From Bacillota bacterium (GTDB taxonomy: Bacteria; Bacillota; Sulfobacillia; Thermaerobacterales; Thermaerobacteraceae): a stretch of 9,786 nucleotides of DNA. The notes under the pieces are model-generated. The model saw only the letters and a list, made by a program, of their open reading frames with translations, did no database searches and was not told the origin of the DNA. The stretch lies in NCBI GenBank assembly GCA_003242195.1, contig QGUQ01000048.1:1-9786 (forward strand), written 5' to 3'. Every line of letters starts with the position of its first letter. Positions within the stretch are counted from its first letter, which is position 1. Positions 1 to 6,370 of the stretch are shown piece after piece. The position numbers and the translations under genes are program-made.

Positions 1-201
1 CCGCTCGGTTCTCCGCCGCCGGTTCTCCGCCCCCAGGTTCGGCGTGTCCTGCCGCAGGGCCGCGAAGTCCCGTTCCAGCGCCCGAATCAGGGCCTGGTGA
101 CGGTCCAGGACCGTTCGGTCGTCCAACAGGCCCGCGCCGGCGAAGATGCCGACGCCGAGGGCCAGGAAGACGGCACACAGGGTCAGAATGTGGTACCGCA
201 A
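1..201 (-). CDS. steB: SteB/MctB-family membrane protein, N-terminal part (runs off the window)
   Basis: Sixty-seven codons are visible before the gene leaves the window at base 1. The protein begins MRYHILTLCAVFLALGVGIF, giving a hydrophobic membrane segment at about residues 4-26. A charged, coiled-coil-like stretch follows at about residues 27-67. This RYHI-x-L-x-AVFLALGVGI start is the hallmark of the MctB family (Pfam 'copper transport outer membrane protein MctB'), whose corynebacterial member SteB acts with SteA at the division septum. The copper-transport name comes from a mycobacterial member and should not be read as function here. The frame is closed upstream by the steA stop codon, so the start must be TTG at 201 or CTG at 207. 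GAGG at 212-215 sits 10 nt before the TTG, and GGAGG at 217-221 sits 9 nt before the CTG. The gene starts about 30 nt after steA and is probably co-transcribed with it. Family assignment is firm; function is inferred. Confidence 0.8.
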   Translation of the reverse strand, partial: MRYHILTLCAVFLALGVGIFAGAGLLDDRTVLDRHQALIRALERDFAALRQDTPNLGAENRRRRTER

Positions 202-211
202 GCCCAGCTGT

Positions 212-222
212 CCTCGCCTCCC
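212..222 (-). promoter_or_regulatory. Ribosome binding site of steB
   Basis: Minus-strand GGGAGG (217-222) is followed by GAGG (212-215). The first is well spaced for a CTG start at 207 and the second for a TTG start at 201. No ATG or GTG start is possible in this frame after the upstream in-frame stop, so this site supports a non-ATG start. Confidence 0.5.
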
Positions 223-234
223 ATCGCGCCGCCC

Positions 235-1356
235 TCACCAACCTATGGCCACCCGTGCCCGGAGCCAGAACAGTTCAACCAGGGCCCGCAGCCACGGGGA
301 TACGGCCGTCACGGCGGCCACGGGGACCATGGCGGCGATGAACAGGTGGACGAGCTGGCGGGGTGTCGGCCGCACCCGGTAGAGGCGGCTGACCCCCTTG
401 GCGTCCACCAGATGGGTGCCCACCTTCAGGCGCACCAGCAGGGTGCTGGCCATACCCGCCCGTCCCTTTTCCAGGAAGTCGACCACGCTGGTGTGGGTGC
501 CCACCGCCACCAGCAGCTCGGCACCGGCCTGATGGGCCAGGAGCATGGCGGCGTCTTCGCTGGTGCCCGGTGCCGGGTAGCGGGTGGCGACGAGGCCCAG
601 CTCCCGCAGCCGCTCCTCGCCGGGAGCGTTGCCGTCGGGGTAGGCGTGGAGGACCAGCTCGGCACCGCACCGGAGGGCCCTGTCGGATACGCTGTCCATG
701 TCGCCGAAGATGATGTCGGGCCGGTACCCCTCGGCCAGCAGTGCGTCCGCGCCGCCGTCGATGCCGATGAGCACGGGCCGGACCTCGTCGATGTAAGGGC
801 GAATGGCCTCCAGGTCCTCGCGGTAGGCGTGGCCGCGGGCCACCAGGAGCACCTGGCGCCCCTGGAGGGGCGTTCGCAGGGGCGGAGGTTGCCAGTTCCC
901 CAGCACCACGTTCCGCTCCCAGTGCGCCCGCTCCAGGGTGTTCTCGAGGAAGCGCATCAGCTCGCGGTCCAGGTTCCGCCGGGCCTGGGCGAGGCGCTCT
1001 TCAAGCCGCTCTCCGGTGAGGAGCACACCCCGGGCGACGGGCTGTCCGCCGCACCAGACGGTCGTCCCGTCCAGGAGGATCCGGTCGCCGTCGGCGATCC
1101 GCTCCAGCACCTGCTCGCCCAGCCCGTCGACCACGGGGATGCCGGCAGCCAGGAACATGGCGGCTCCCCGCGCCGGGTACCGGCCGGACAGGGTTTCCTC
1201 GGCGTTGAGGACCGCCCTGACGCCAGCGTCCAGGAGCGAGCGCGCGGCGACCTCGTCCATGTCCCGGTGGGCGACGACGGCGATCTCACCCGGTCGCAGC
1301 CGCCGCGCCAGTCGCTTGGTCCGCCGGTCCACTCGCGCCGTTCCTTCGATGCGCAT
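235..1356 (-). CDS. steA: SteA-like putative cytokinetic-ring protein with thiamine-pyrophosphokinase-like domain
   Basis: The 373-residue protein begins MRIEGTARVDRRTKRLARRL. The central part (about 170-275) resembles the thiamine pyrophosphokinase fold: DGGADAL at 200-206, GDMDSVSD at 218-225 and TSEDAAMLL at 265-273. The tail (about 336-353) is a hydrophobic segment, probably a membrane anchor, with a short basic end. This architecture, followed immediately by an MctB-family gene, matches SteA (COG4825), which partners SteB at the division septum in Corynebacterium; it is often annotated as TPK-like in Firmicutes. True thiamine pyrophosphokinase lacks the N-terminal domain and the anchor, so that function is unlikely. 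The ATG at 1356 is preferred because GGTGGGA lies about 5 nt upstream. An in-frame ATG at 1368 has a poor site, and a further upstream in-frame start at 1440 would add 28 residues unlike the family. Family confident, role inferred. Confidence 0.85.
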   Translation of the reverse strand: MRIEGTARVDRRTKRLARRLRPGEIAVVAHRDMDEVAARSLLDAGVRAVLNAEETLSGRYPARGAAMFLAAGIPVVDGLGEQVLERIADGDRILLDGTTVWCGGQPVARGVLLTGERLEERLAQARRNLDRELMRFLENTLERAHWERNVVLGNWQPPPLRTPLQGRQVLLVARGHAYREDLEAIRPYIDEVRPVLIGIDGGADALLAEGYRPDIIFGDMDSVSDRALRCGAELVLHAYPDGNAPGEERLRELGLVATRYPAPGTSEDAAMLLAHQAGAELLVAVGTHTSVVDFLEKGRAGMASTLLVRLKVGTHLVDAKGVSRLYRVRPTPRQLVHLFIAAMVPVAAVTAVSPWLRALVELFWLRARVAIGW

Positions 1357-1383
1357 GCTTCCCACCATCCGCCAGACCCGGCA

Positions 1384-1391
1384 ATAGTATG
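1384..1391 (-). promoter_or_regulatory. Possible promoter -10 element for steA
   Basis: The minus strand reads CATACTAT here, about 28 nt before the steA ATG. It contains TACTAT (4 of 6 to the sigma-A -10) and also a perfect CATACTA, the -10 core of forespore sigma-G promoters. A partial -35 (GTAAA) lies 16 nt upstream, a slightly short spacing. Transcription must restart somewhere after the hairpin at 1490-1520 if that hairpin terminates. Which sigma factor reads it cannot be decided by eye. Confidence 0.35.
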
Positions 1392-1489
1392 GAGCGCCCG
1401 CGTGGCCTTTACTCCCGGCCGGACCGAAGGCTGCCGGCAAGGACGGCTCGAGCCACGGCGGGAAGCCGGGGCCGCCGGCACCAACACGC

Positions 1490-1520
1490 GGGGGCCGCGG
1501 TTCCGATCACCGCGGCCCCC
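1490..1520 (-). terminator. Hairpin terminator after spo0A
   Basis: A perfect 11-bp inverted repeat (GGGGGCCGCGG / CCGCGGCCCCC) surrounds a 9-nt loop, starting 48 nt beyond the spo0A stop. On the minus strand it is followed by GCGTGTTGG rather than a clean U-tract. It may be a weak or Rho-assisted terminator, or a 3'-end stabilising hairpin. Its position between spo0A and steA supports separate transcription units. Confidence 0.55.
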
Positions 1521-1568
1521 GTCCTGGCGGGTATGGGAGCGGCGCGACGGGCCGATCCGCCGTCCTCG

Positions 1569-2360
1569 TCACCGCATGTCCATGCGCAGGCGGTCGGCCA
1601 ACATGGCGATGAACTCCGAGTTGGTCGGCTTGCCACGGTCGGCATGGATGGTATGGCCGAAGAGCTTGTGCATCAGCTCGATGTTGCCCCGGTTCCACGC
1701 CACCTCGATGGCGTGGCGAATCGCCCGTTCCACGCGGCTGGGCGTCGTGTCGTACTTCTCGGCAATGGCCGGGTACAGCTCCTTGGTCACGGCGCCCAGC
1801 AACTCCACCCGGTCGACGACGCGGATGATGGCCTCGCGCAGATACAGGTACCCCTTGATGTGGGCCGGGATGCCGATCTCGTGCAGGAGGTTGGTGATCT
1901 CGATTTCCAGGTTCCGGTCACGGGACGCCGCCTGCACCCGGCGCGGCGTCTTGGAGGGAGAGCCGGCAATCTGCCGGATCCGCTCGGCGAGCACGTCGAG
2001 GTCGAAGGGCTTGAGGACGAAGTAGCTGGCACCGAGCTCTGCCACCCGCTGGCTGACGGACTCCTGCCCGAAGGCGGTTAGCATCACCACGTGGGGCCTG
2101 CGGGGCAACTCCATGCCCGCCAGGGTCTCCAGGACCCCGATGCCGTCCAGGTGCGGCATGATCACGTCTAGGAGGACCACGTCCGGCGCAACGCTGCGGA
2201 TCTTCTCCACCACCTCGTGGCCGTCATGGGCCACGCCGACCAGTTCGAAATCGGGCTGGCGGCCCAGGTACTCGCTCAGCAGTTCGCAGAATTCGCGGTT
2301 GTCGTCCGCGACCAGCACCCGGATGGCGGCGGGCCGCGCCAGGCTGGCAAGCTGCGCCAT
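1569..2360 (-). CDS. spo0A: Sporulation master response regulator Spo0A
   Basis: The 263-residue protein has an N-terminal receiver domain and the Spo0A-specific C-terminal DNA-binding domain. The receiver's acidic pocket is D19-D20, the phospho-acceptor is D65 in VVLLDVIMPHLDG, and T95 and K117 are the switch residues. The C-terminal domain starts near residue 150. Its recognition region TPSRVERAIRHAIEVAWNRG (206-225) and the C-terminal NSEFIAMLADRLR are near-identical to family hallmarks. Bacillus subtilis Spo0A has 267 residues, so the length is normal. When phosphorylated by a phosphorelay or orphan kinases, it binds 0A boxes and starts sporulation. The ATG at 2360 is preceded by a strong AAGGAGGAG about 11 nt upstream. 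The ATG at 2370 is out of frame. Upstream lie a strong terminator, possible 0A boxes and a sigma-H-like promoter, so it is probably transcribed on its own. All key residues are intact. Confidence 0.98.
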   Translation of the reverse strand: MAQLASLARPAAIRVLVADDNREFCELLSEYLGRQPDFELVGVAHDGHEVVEKIRSVAPDVVLLDVIMPHLDGIGVLETLAGMELPRRPHVVMLTAFGQESVSQRVAELGASYFVLKPFDLDVLAERIRQIAGSPSKTPRRVQAASRDRNLEIEITNLLHEIGIPAHIKGYLYLREAIIRVVDRVELLGAVTKELYPAIAEKYDTTPSRVERAIRHAIEVAWNRGNIELMHKLFGHTIHADRGKPTNSEFIAMLADRLRMDMR

Positions 2361-2407
2361 TCTCTGCCATCTCCTCCTTCAATAACCAACCCGGTTGCCC
2401 GCCACGT

Positions 2408-2437
2408 ATTTTCTGATCCCCTTTTGCCAACTCCTCC
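2408..2437 (-). promoter_or_regulatory. Sigma-H-like promoter of spo0A
   Basis: The minus strand has GGAGGAGTT at 2429-2437, then 12 nt, then TCAGAAAAT at 2408-2416. The Bacillus sigma-H consensus is RnAGGAwww - 11-12 nt - RnnGAATww. The -35 matches at all but one specified position and the -10 at five of seven, with the correct spacing. The predicted start near 2400 gives a leader of about 40 nt before the spo0A ATG. In B. subtilis spo0A has a sigma-H promoter that rises at sporulation onset, so this placement makes sense. The GGAGGAG could instead be chance or a ribosome binding site remnant. Confidence 0.42.
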
Positions 2438-2466
2438 CGAAATCATCAGCGAATCGATCGACGAAT

Positions 2467-2474
2467 TCTGACAA
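2467..2474 (-). promoter_or_regulatory. Possible 0A box (Spo0A binding site), proximal
   Basis: The minus strand reads TTGTCAGA, 7 of 8 to the 0A box TTGTCRAA. It lies about 70 bp upstream of the predicted sigma-H start and exactly 22 bp (about two helical turns) from a second similar site. Autoregulation of spo0A by Spo0A~P is known in Bacillus. A single 7-of-8 match is weak; the pairing and position add support. Confidence 0.28.
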
Positions 2475-2485
2475 CACACTCGCCC

Positions 2486-3898
2486 TTATACGACAAGAGT
2501 CTGCGCCCATGCATCGGGCTCCGTGCTTGGCAGCGGACAAAAAAGCGCCGGGCCGGGATCCCCTGCGAGGGATCCCGGCCCGGCGCCGGCCTGCACGGGT
2601 TGCCGGGCAGGCAGAGAACCGGCCGCTTCCAGCATGCGCTCGATGAACACAGCGTAGCCGCGGGTGGCGTCGTTGACGAACACGTGAGTCACCGCCCCGA
2701 CCAGGCGCCCGTCCTGAAGGATGGGGCTGCCGCTCATCCCCTGGACGATCCCGCCCGCCACGGCGAGCAACTCGGGATCCGTGACGCGGATCACCATGTC
2801 CTTGCCACCGTTACCGCCCGCCGGGTTGATCCGCTCGATCTCGATGTCGAAAGAGCGCGGTTCCTCCCCTTCGATCACCGTCACGATCCGGGCCGGTCCC
2901 GGGCGCACCTCGCCGGCCAGGGCCGTTGGCACGGGGCGCGATTCGGGACCCGGCAAAGGCTCGCGCAGCAGCCGACCGCTGATCCCCACGGGCGTATTGC
3001 GGTCGATGGTGCCCAGGGGCGCCTCTCCCGGGGCGACGACACCCACCTTCTCGCCGGGGTCGCCGTTCCGGGAAGGCTCGATGGCCGTGATTCGCGCCGG
3101 CAGGATCTCACCCCCACCGGCCGGAAGCTCGGCCCGGGTCTCGGCGTCGGTCACCACGTGGCCCAGGGCCGCGTATCGCCGGGTTTGAGGATCGTAGAAG
3201 GTGAGCGTGCCGACGCCGGCCACGCTGTCTCGCACCCACACCCCGATGGCGTAGCGTTGCTGATCCGGGTTGAAGATGGGCACCAGCCGCCGGCGTTCCG
3301 TTCGACCGTCGCGGACGAACTCGATCTCGACGGGCCGGCCGGCGCGCCCCGCCGCATCGATGAGCCGGGCGGCCGCACGGTCGCTCTCCACGGGCGTGCC
3401 ATCGATGCGCTGAATCACGTCACCGGGTCGGATCCCGGCCTCCCGCGCCGGGATGACCGCGCGTCCTCCCCCGGCGGGCACCGGCGCGTAGTCCACCACC
3501 AGCACGCCGCGGGAACGCAGCACGACGCCCACCGACTGGCCGCCAGGAACGACCTCCGGGCGAGCGACCACCTCGACCGTCACCTGGCGGATGGGCACCC
3601 AGCCGAACAGGCTGAGGTCGAGGCGCGCCACTCCCGATTGCAGCGCCTGTAGGGCCAGGGGCAGGCGCGTCGTCACGCCACCCCGCCCGGCCTCCTCGCC
3701 GCCGATGCGCACGATCCCGGGAGGATCGGCGCGCACCGCCACCGGCAAGGGAAGGCCGGGACCCAATTGCCGGGTCGCGTCCGGCGCGAGACGGACCCGG
3801 TCGGGAACTGCCACCTGGAAACGCGAGCCGAGCGCCGACAGCATTAGCAGCAGTGCCAACACCAGAGTCCCGACGCTCCGGGCACGGGTGTCGCGCAA
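2486..3898 (-). CDS. spoIVB: SpoIVB, sporulation serine protease (S55) with PDZ domain
   Basis: The frame gives 470 residues. An N-terminal hydrophobic segment (about 9-24) anchors or exports it across the forespore membrane. A PDZ domain follows (about 122-205; core PAREAGIRPGDVIQRIDGTPV), then the S55 peptidase domain. The catalytic serine is S391 in GMSGSPIL and the catalytic histidine is H247 in ALGHVVTD. In B. subtilis SpoIVB cleaves SpoIVFA in the intermembrane space, releasing SpoIVFB to process pro-sigma-K. The start is TTG at 3898, supported by GAGGAGG at 3907-3913. The family normally ends soon after GYAVFIERMLEAAG (414-427). Here the frame runs about 43 more residues to TAA at 2486, and residues 438-452 are encoded by a perfect terminator hairpin, so the tail is doubtful. 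The 209-bp gap to recN showed no convincing promoter. Function is sure; the C-terminus is not. Confidence 0.95.
   Translation of the reverse strand: MRDTRARSVGTLVLALLLMLSALGSRFQVAVPDRVRLAPDATRQLGPGLPLPVAVRADPPGIVRIGGEEAGRGGVTTRLPLALQALQSGVARLDLSLFGWVPIRQVTVEVVARPEVVPGGQSVGVVLRSRGVLVVDYAPVPAGGGRAVIPAREAGIRPGDVIQRIDGTPVESDRAAARLIDAAGRAGRPVEIEFVRDGRTERRRLVPIFNPDQQRYAIGVWVRDSVAGVGTLTFYDPQTRRYAALGHVVTDAETRAELPAGGGEILPARITAIEPSRNGDPGEKVGVVAPGEAPLGTIDRNTPVGISGRLLREPLPGPESRPVPTALAGEVRPGPARIVTVIEGEEPRSFDIEIERINPAGGNGGKDMVIRVTDPELLAVAGGIVQGMSGSPILQDGRLVGAVTHVFVNDATRGYAVFIERMLEAAGSLPARQPVQAGAGPGSLAGDPGPALFCPLPSTEPDAWAQTLVV
2489..2496 (-). promoter_or_regulatory. Possible 0A box (Spo0A binding site), distal
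   Basis: The minus strand reads TTGTCGTA, 7 of 8 to the 0A box TTGTCGAA, including the core TGTCG. It overlaps the end of the spoIVB reading frame and is spaced 22 bp from the proximal candidate on the same strand. Confidence 0.28.
2537..2586 (-). terminator. Strong intrinsic terminator inside the spoIVB 3' end
   Basis: The minus strand forms a perfect 18-bp stem (arms 2569-2586 and 2545-2562, GCGCCGGGCCGGGATCCC and its complement) with a 6-nt loop (2563-2568), followed immediately by TTTTTTGT (2537-2544). This is a textbook Rho-independent terminator for leftward transcription. It lies about 50-100 bp before the end of the spoIVB reading frame, with no stop codon ahead of it in any frame from about residue 426 on. 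It should insulate spo0A from spoIVB transcription. Confidence 0.9.
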
Positions 3899-3906
3899 GG
3901 GGATCC

Positions 3907-3913
3907 CCTCCTC
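3907..3913 (-). promoter_or_regulatory. Ribosome binding site fixing the TTG start of spoIVB
   Basis: Minus-strand GAGGAGG sits 8 nt before TTG at 3898 and is nearly perfect, so TTG is the start despite being a rare codon. The bases between them (AGGGGATCCCCT, 3898-3909) form a palindrome overlapping the site, which could make a small hairpin that dampens initiation. Confidence 0.7.
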
Positions 3914-4107
3914 AGCGGTCGGGGACCCCGCCCCGCGCGGCGGTCCGGTCGTCCCGGTCCTAGCCGTCCGGGCCGGTGTTCGGCTGCCGGTATTTCAAGG
4001 GGCAAAGCGCTGGCTCGACGCCAACCCTAGTGTAGGGCGGGCAAGGGTGCTGCATGTTGCGGAATGGTTGCACCGGGTGCCAGGAAAACGTCGCGGTGGG
4101 TGGGCCG

Positions 4108-5847
4108 CTAGCCGGCGGCCCGGCGCGCGCGCCGGGCGCGCTCAAGCAGGATGCGCGCCGCCTCGGTACCCTTTTCGACGGTACCCGTGCCCAGCATGCG
4201 GGCCAGTTCCTGGAGGCGTTCCTCTTCCGAAAGGAGCCGCACCCGGGTCAGCGTCCTGCTGCCTCGGGTCTCCTTGCGCACGGCGAAGTGACGATCGGCC
4301 AGGGCGGTGATGGGAGCCAGGTGGGTGACACACAGGACTTGCCGGCTGGCGGCGATTCGTGCCAACCGCTCACCGACCGCCCAGGCCGTCTCGCCGCCCA
4401 CGCCCGTGTCCACCTCGTCGAAGATCACGGTGGGCACGTCGTCCATGGCCACCAGCAGGCTCCGCAGCGCCAGCATCACGCGCGAGCGCTCGCCGCCGGA
4501 GGCAGCCCGGGCCAGGGGCCGGGCGGGCTCGCCCGGGTTCGCGGCCAGGAGGAATTCGACGCGATCGGCGCCCCGCTCGGTGAGGCGCGCGCGCCCGCCC
4601 TGCCAGGGAATCCCCTGTTCGTCCGCGTGGTAGGAGAACTCGACCCGGAAATCCGCGCCGGGCATGCCCAGGGCAGCCAGGACCGGCTTCATCTGGCCCG
4701 CCAGCTGCTCCGCCACCTGGCGCCGTACCTCGTGCAGCCGCCGTGCGGCCTCCGCCGCTTCTCGCAGCACGGCCTCCCGTTCCCGGTCCAGTTGGGAGAG
4801 CCGCTCGGCGGCACCCTCCAGGCTGAGCAACTCCGCCGCTACTTGCTCGCGGTAGGCCAGCACCTCTTCCAGGGTGTCGCCATACTTGCGCTTGAGCTGT
4901 TGTAGGCGCGCGAGCCGTTCCTCCACGGCGGCCAGCTCGGCGGGGTCGTGCTCCACCCGCTCGGCACGGGCTCGCACCTCGCGGGCCACGTCCTCCACCT
5001 CGTACCCCAGGGACTGGAGCCGCTGGGAGAGGCTCTTGAGCTCCGGGTCGACGGTCGCCGCCTCTTCCAGGGCGCGGGCCGCCGCGGCCAGCTGGTCGAC
5101 GGCGGCGCCGGAACCGGCGTACAGGACCTCGTAGGCCTCCGCCAGGGAGCGAGCGAGGCGCTCGGCGCCACTCAGCAGCCGTCTGCGCGCAGCCAGGCGT
5201 TCCTCTTCATCGGGCTCGATGCGCGCCGCGTCGATCTCCTCCAGTTGGAACCGCAGGAGATCCAGCCGGCGCGCGCGCTCACGCTCGTCGCCCCCTGCCA
5301 GGGCCTGCCTCTCGCGATCGATCCGGCGCAGGCGGGCGACCAGCTCGGCCACACGGGCTCGCAACGCCTGAATCCGGTCGCCGCCGGCCGCGTCCAGCAG
5401 CTCCAGCTGCCGGCCGGGATCCAGCAGCAACTGGTTGTCTCCCTGGCCGTGGATCTCGATGAGGCCCGCGGCGACGCGGCGGAGGACGGTGACCGTCACG
5501 GGTCGCCCGTTGATGCGGGCCATGCTGCGACCCGAACTGGAGATCTCCCTGCTCAGGATCAGCTGGCCGTCCTCCTCGACAGCGAGCCCCAGTTCCTCCA
5601 GGGTCTCGCGCAGCCGCCGGGGTACCGCGGCGGGGTCCAGGGCGAACACGGCATCCACCCGCCCCGCGGCCGCCCCTTCCCGGACCAACTCGGGACTGGC
5701 CCGCGCCCCGACGGCCAGGCCGAGGGCATCGATGAGGATGGATTTGCCGGCACCCGTCTCCCCCGTGAGCAGGTTCAGGCCCGGCCCGAATTCCAGCCGG
5801 GCGTGATCGATCAGGGCGATGTCCTCGACCGTCAGCTCGACGAGCAC
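4108..5847 (-). CDS. recN: DNA repair ATPase RecN
   Basis: The 579-residue SMC-like ATPase acts early in double-strand break repair by gathering broken ends. The start VLVELTVEDIALIDHARLEF matches the family's MLxELxIxDFALI. Walker A is GETGAGKS (29-36). The ABC signature is ASGGERSR (449-456). Walker B and D-loop are VIFDEVDTGVGG (474-485). Between them lie long charged heptad-rich stretches rich in Glu, Arg and Leu, the coiled-coil arms. Length matches B. subtilis RecN (576). GTG at 5847 is chosen because GGTGA lies 5 nt upstream and it gives the family N-terminus; GTG at 5856 would add three residues. The frame is open further up to 6057, but that part overlaps argR and is unlike RecN. It follows argR by 76 nt and precedes spoIVB, the standard Firmicutes order. 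All ATPase motifs are intact. Confidence 0.96.
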   Translation of the reverse strand: MLVELTVEDIALIDHARLEFGPGLNLLTGETGAGKSILIDALGLAVGARASPELVREGAAAGRVDAVFALDPAAVPRRLRETLEELGLAVEEDGQLILSREISSSGRSMARINGRPVTVTVLRRVAAGLIEIHGQGDNQLLLDPGRQLELLDAAGGDRIQALRARVAELVARLRRIDRERQALAGGDERERARRLDLLRFQLEEIDAARIEPDEEERLAARRRLLSGAERLARSLAEAYEVLYAGSGAAVDQLAAAARALEEAATVDPELKSLSQRLQSLGYEVEDVAREVRARAERVEHDPAELAAVEERLARLQQLKRKYGDTLEEVLAYREQVAAELLSLEGAAERLSQLDREREAVLREAAEAARRLHEVRRQVAEQLAGQMKPVLAALGMPGADFRVEFSYHADEQGIPWQGGRARLTERGADRVEFLLAANPGEPARPLARAASGGERSRVMLALRSLLVAMDDVPTVIFDEVDTGVGGETAWAVGERLARIAASRQVLCVTHLAPITALADRHFAVRKETRGSRTLTRVRLLSEEERLQELARMLGTGTVEKGTEAARILLERARRARRAAG

Positions 5848-5923
5848 GGTCCTCACCCGCTCTTCCCGGGATCTCGCGCGGCCTCCCGGACTCTGGCGCC
5901 CGCGTACGGGCAGGCCGCCGGCC

Positions 5924-6370
5924 TCAGCGAGCCAGTTCCCGGAAACGCTCTGCCACGCTGGCGGCCACGTCCCGCGAGCGCACGACCACCAGGACCGTGT
6001 TGTCCCCTGCGACGGTGCCGACGATCTCGGGCCAGGCCAACTGGTCGATGGCCTCACCCGCCGCCGCGGCCGTGCCGCGCAGGGTCTTGACCACCACCAG
6101 GTTCTCGCTGGTGTCGATGTCCACCAGCGCCTCCCGGAACAGGCGGCGCAAGCGCTCCCGCCCGGCGGGAGCGCTGTCCGGGAGGGCGTAGCAATAGCGG
6201 CCGTCCGCCGTCGGAGACTTGATCAGGCCTAGTTCCTTGATGTCCCGGGAAACAGTCGCTTGGGTCACTTGCATGCCGCGCCGGTTCAGCTCCCGGGCCA
6301 GCTCCTCTTGGGTCTCGATCTGCATGGACTGGACGATGTCCAGGATCAGGCGCTGCCGCTTCGCCTTCAC
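5924..6370 (-). CDS. argR: Arginine repressor ArgR/AhrC
   Basis: The 148-residue protein is a hexameric arginine-sensing transcription factor that represses arginine synthesis and can activate catabolism. The N-terminal winged helix (about 1-70) carries TQEELARELNRRGMQVTQAT and the recognition segment ATVSRDIKELGLIK (38-51). The C-terminal oligomerisation and arginine-binding domain (about 80-148) carries WPEIVGTVAGDNT (113-125). B. subtilis AhrC has 149 residues, so it is full length. The family motif is usually GTIAGDDT, whose two aspartates contact arginine in E. coli ArgR; here the second is Asn (N124). The start is GTG at 6370, overlapping the nadK stop by 4 nt (GTGA), which implies translational coupling. 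No ARG box was recognised in the window. Confidence 0.96.
   Translation of the reverse strand: MKAKRQRLILDIVQSMQIETQEELARELNRRGMQVTQATVSRDIKELGLIKSPTADGRYCYALPDSAPAGRERLRRLFREALVDIDTSENLVVVKTLRGTAAAAGEAIDQLAWPEIVGTVAGDNTVLVVVRSRDVAASVAERFRELAR

Noticed and set aside
97..2025. A long plus-strand ORF (642 codons) covering the steA and spo0A region.
   Set aside because: It is the antisense shadow of steA and spo0A, common in GC-rich DNA. Its translation is low-complexity, while the minus strand gives clear families.
2379..2510. A 43-codon minus-strand ORF between the spoIVB terminator and spo0A, starting at ATG 2510 after a GGAG and ending just before the spo0A ribosome binding site.
   Set aside because: Its third codon positions are AT-rich, unlike the real genes here, it overlaps the candidate spo0A promoter and 0A boxes, and it resembles no family I recognise.
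3899..4107. Possible sigma-F/G promoter before spoIVB (TACACTA on the minus strand near 4030).
   Set aside because: Only part of the -10 matches and no acceptable -35 lies at the right distance, so a promoter here is not supported by eye.
4118..4137. A 20-bp perfect palindrome of alternating G and C near the recN stop.
   Set aside because: It encodes the Arg/Ala-rich RecN tail, has no loop or T-tract, and is expected from very GC-rich codons; not supported as a terminator.
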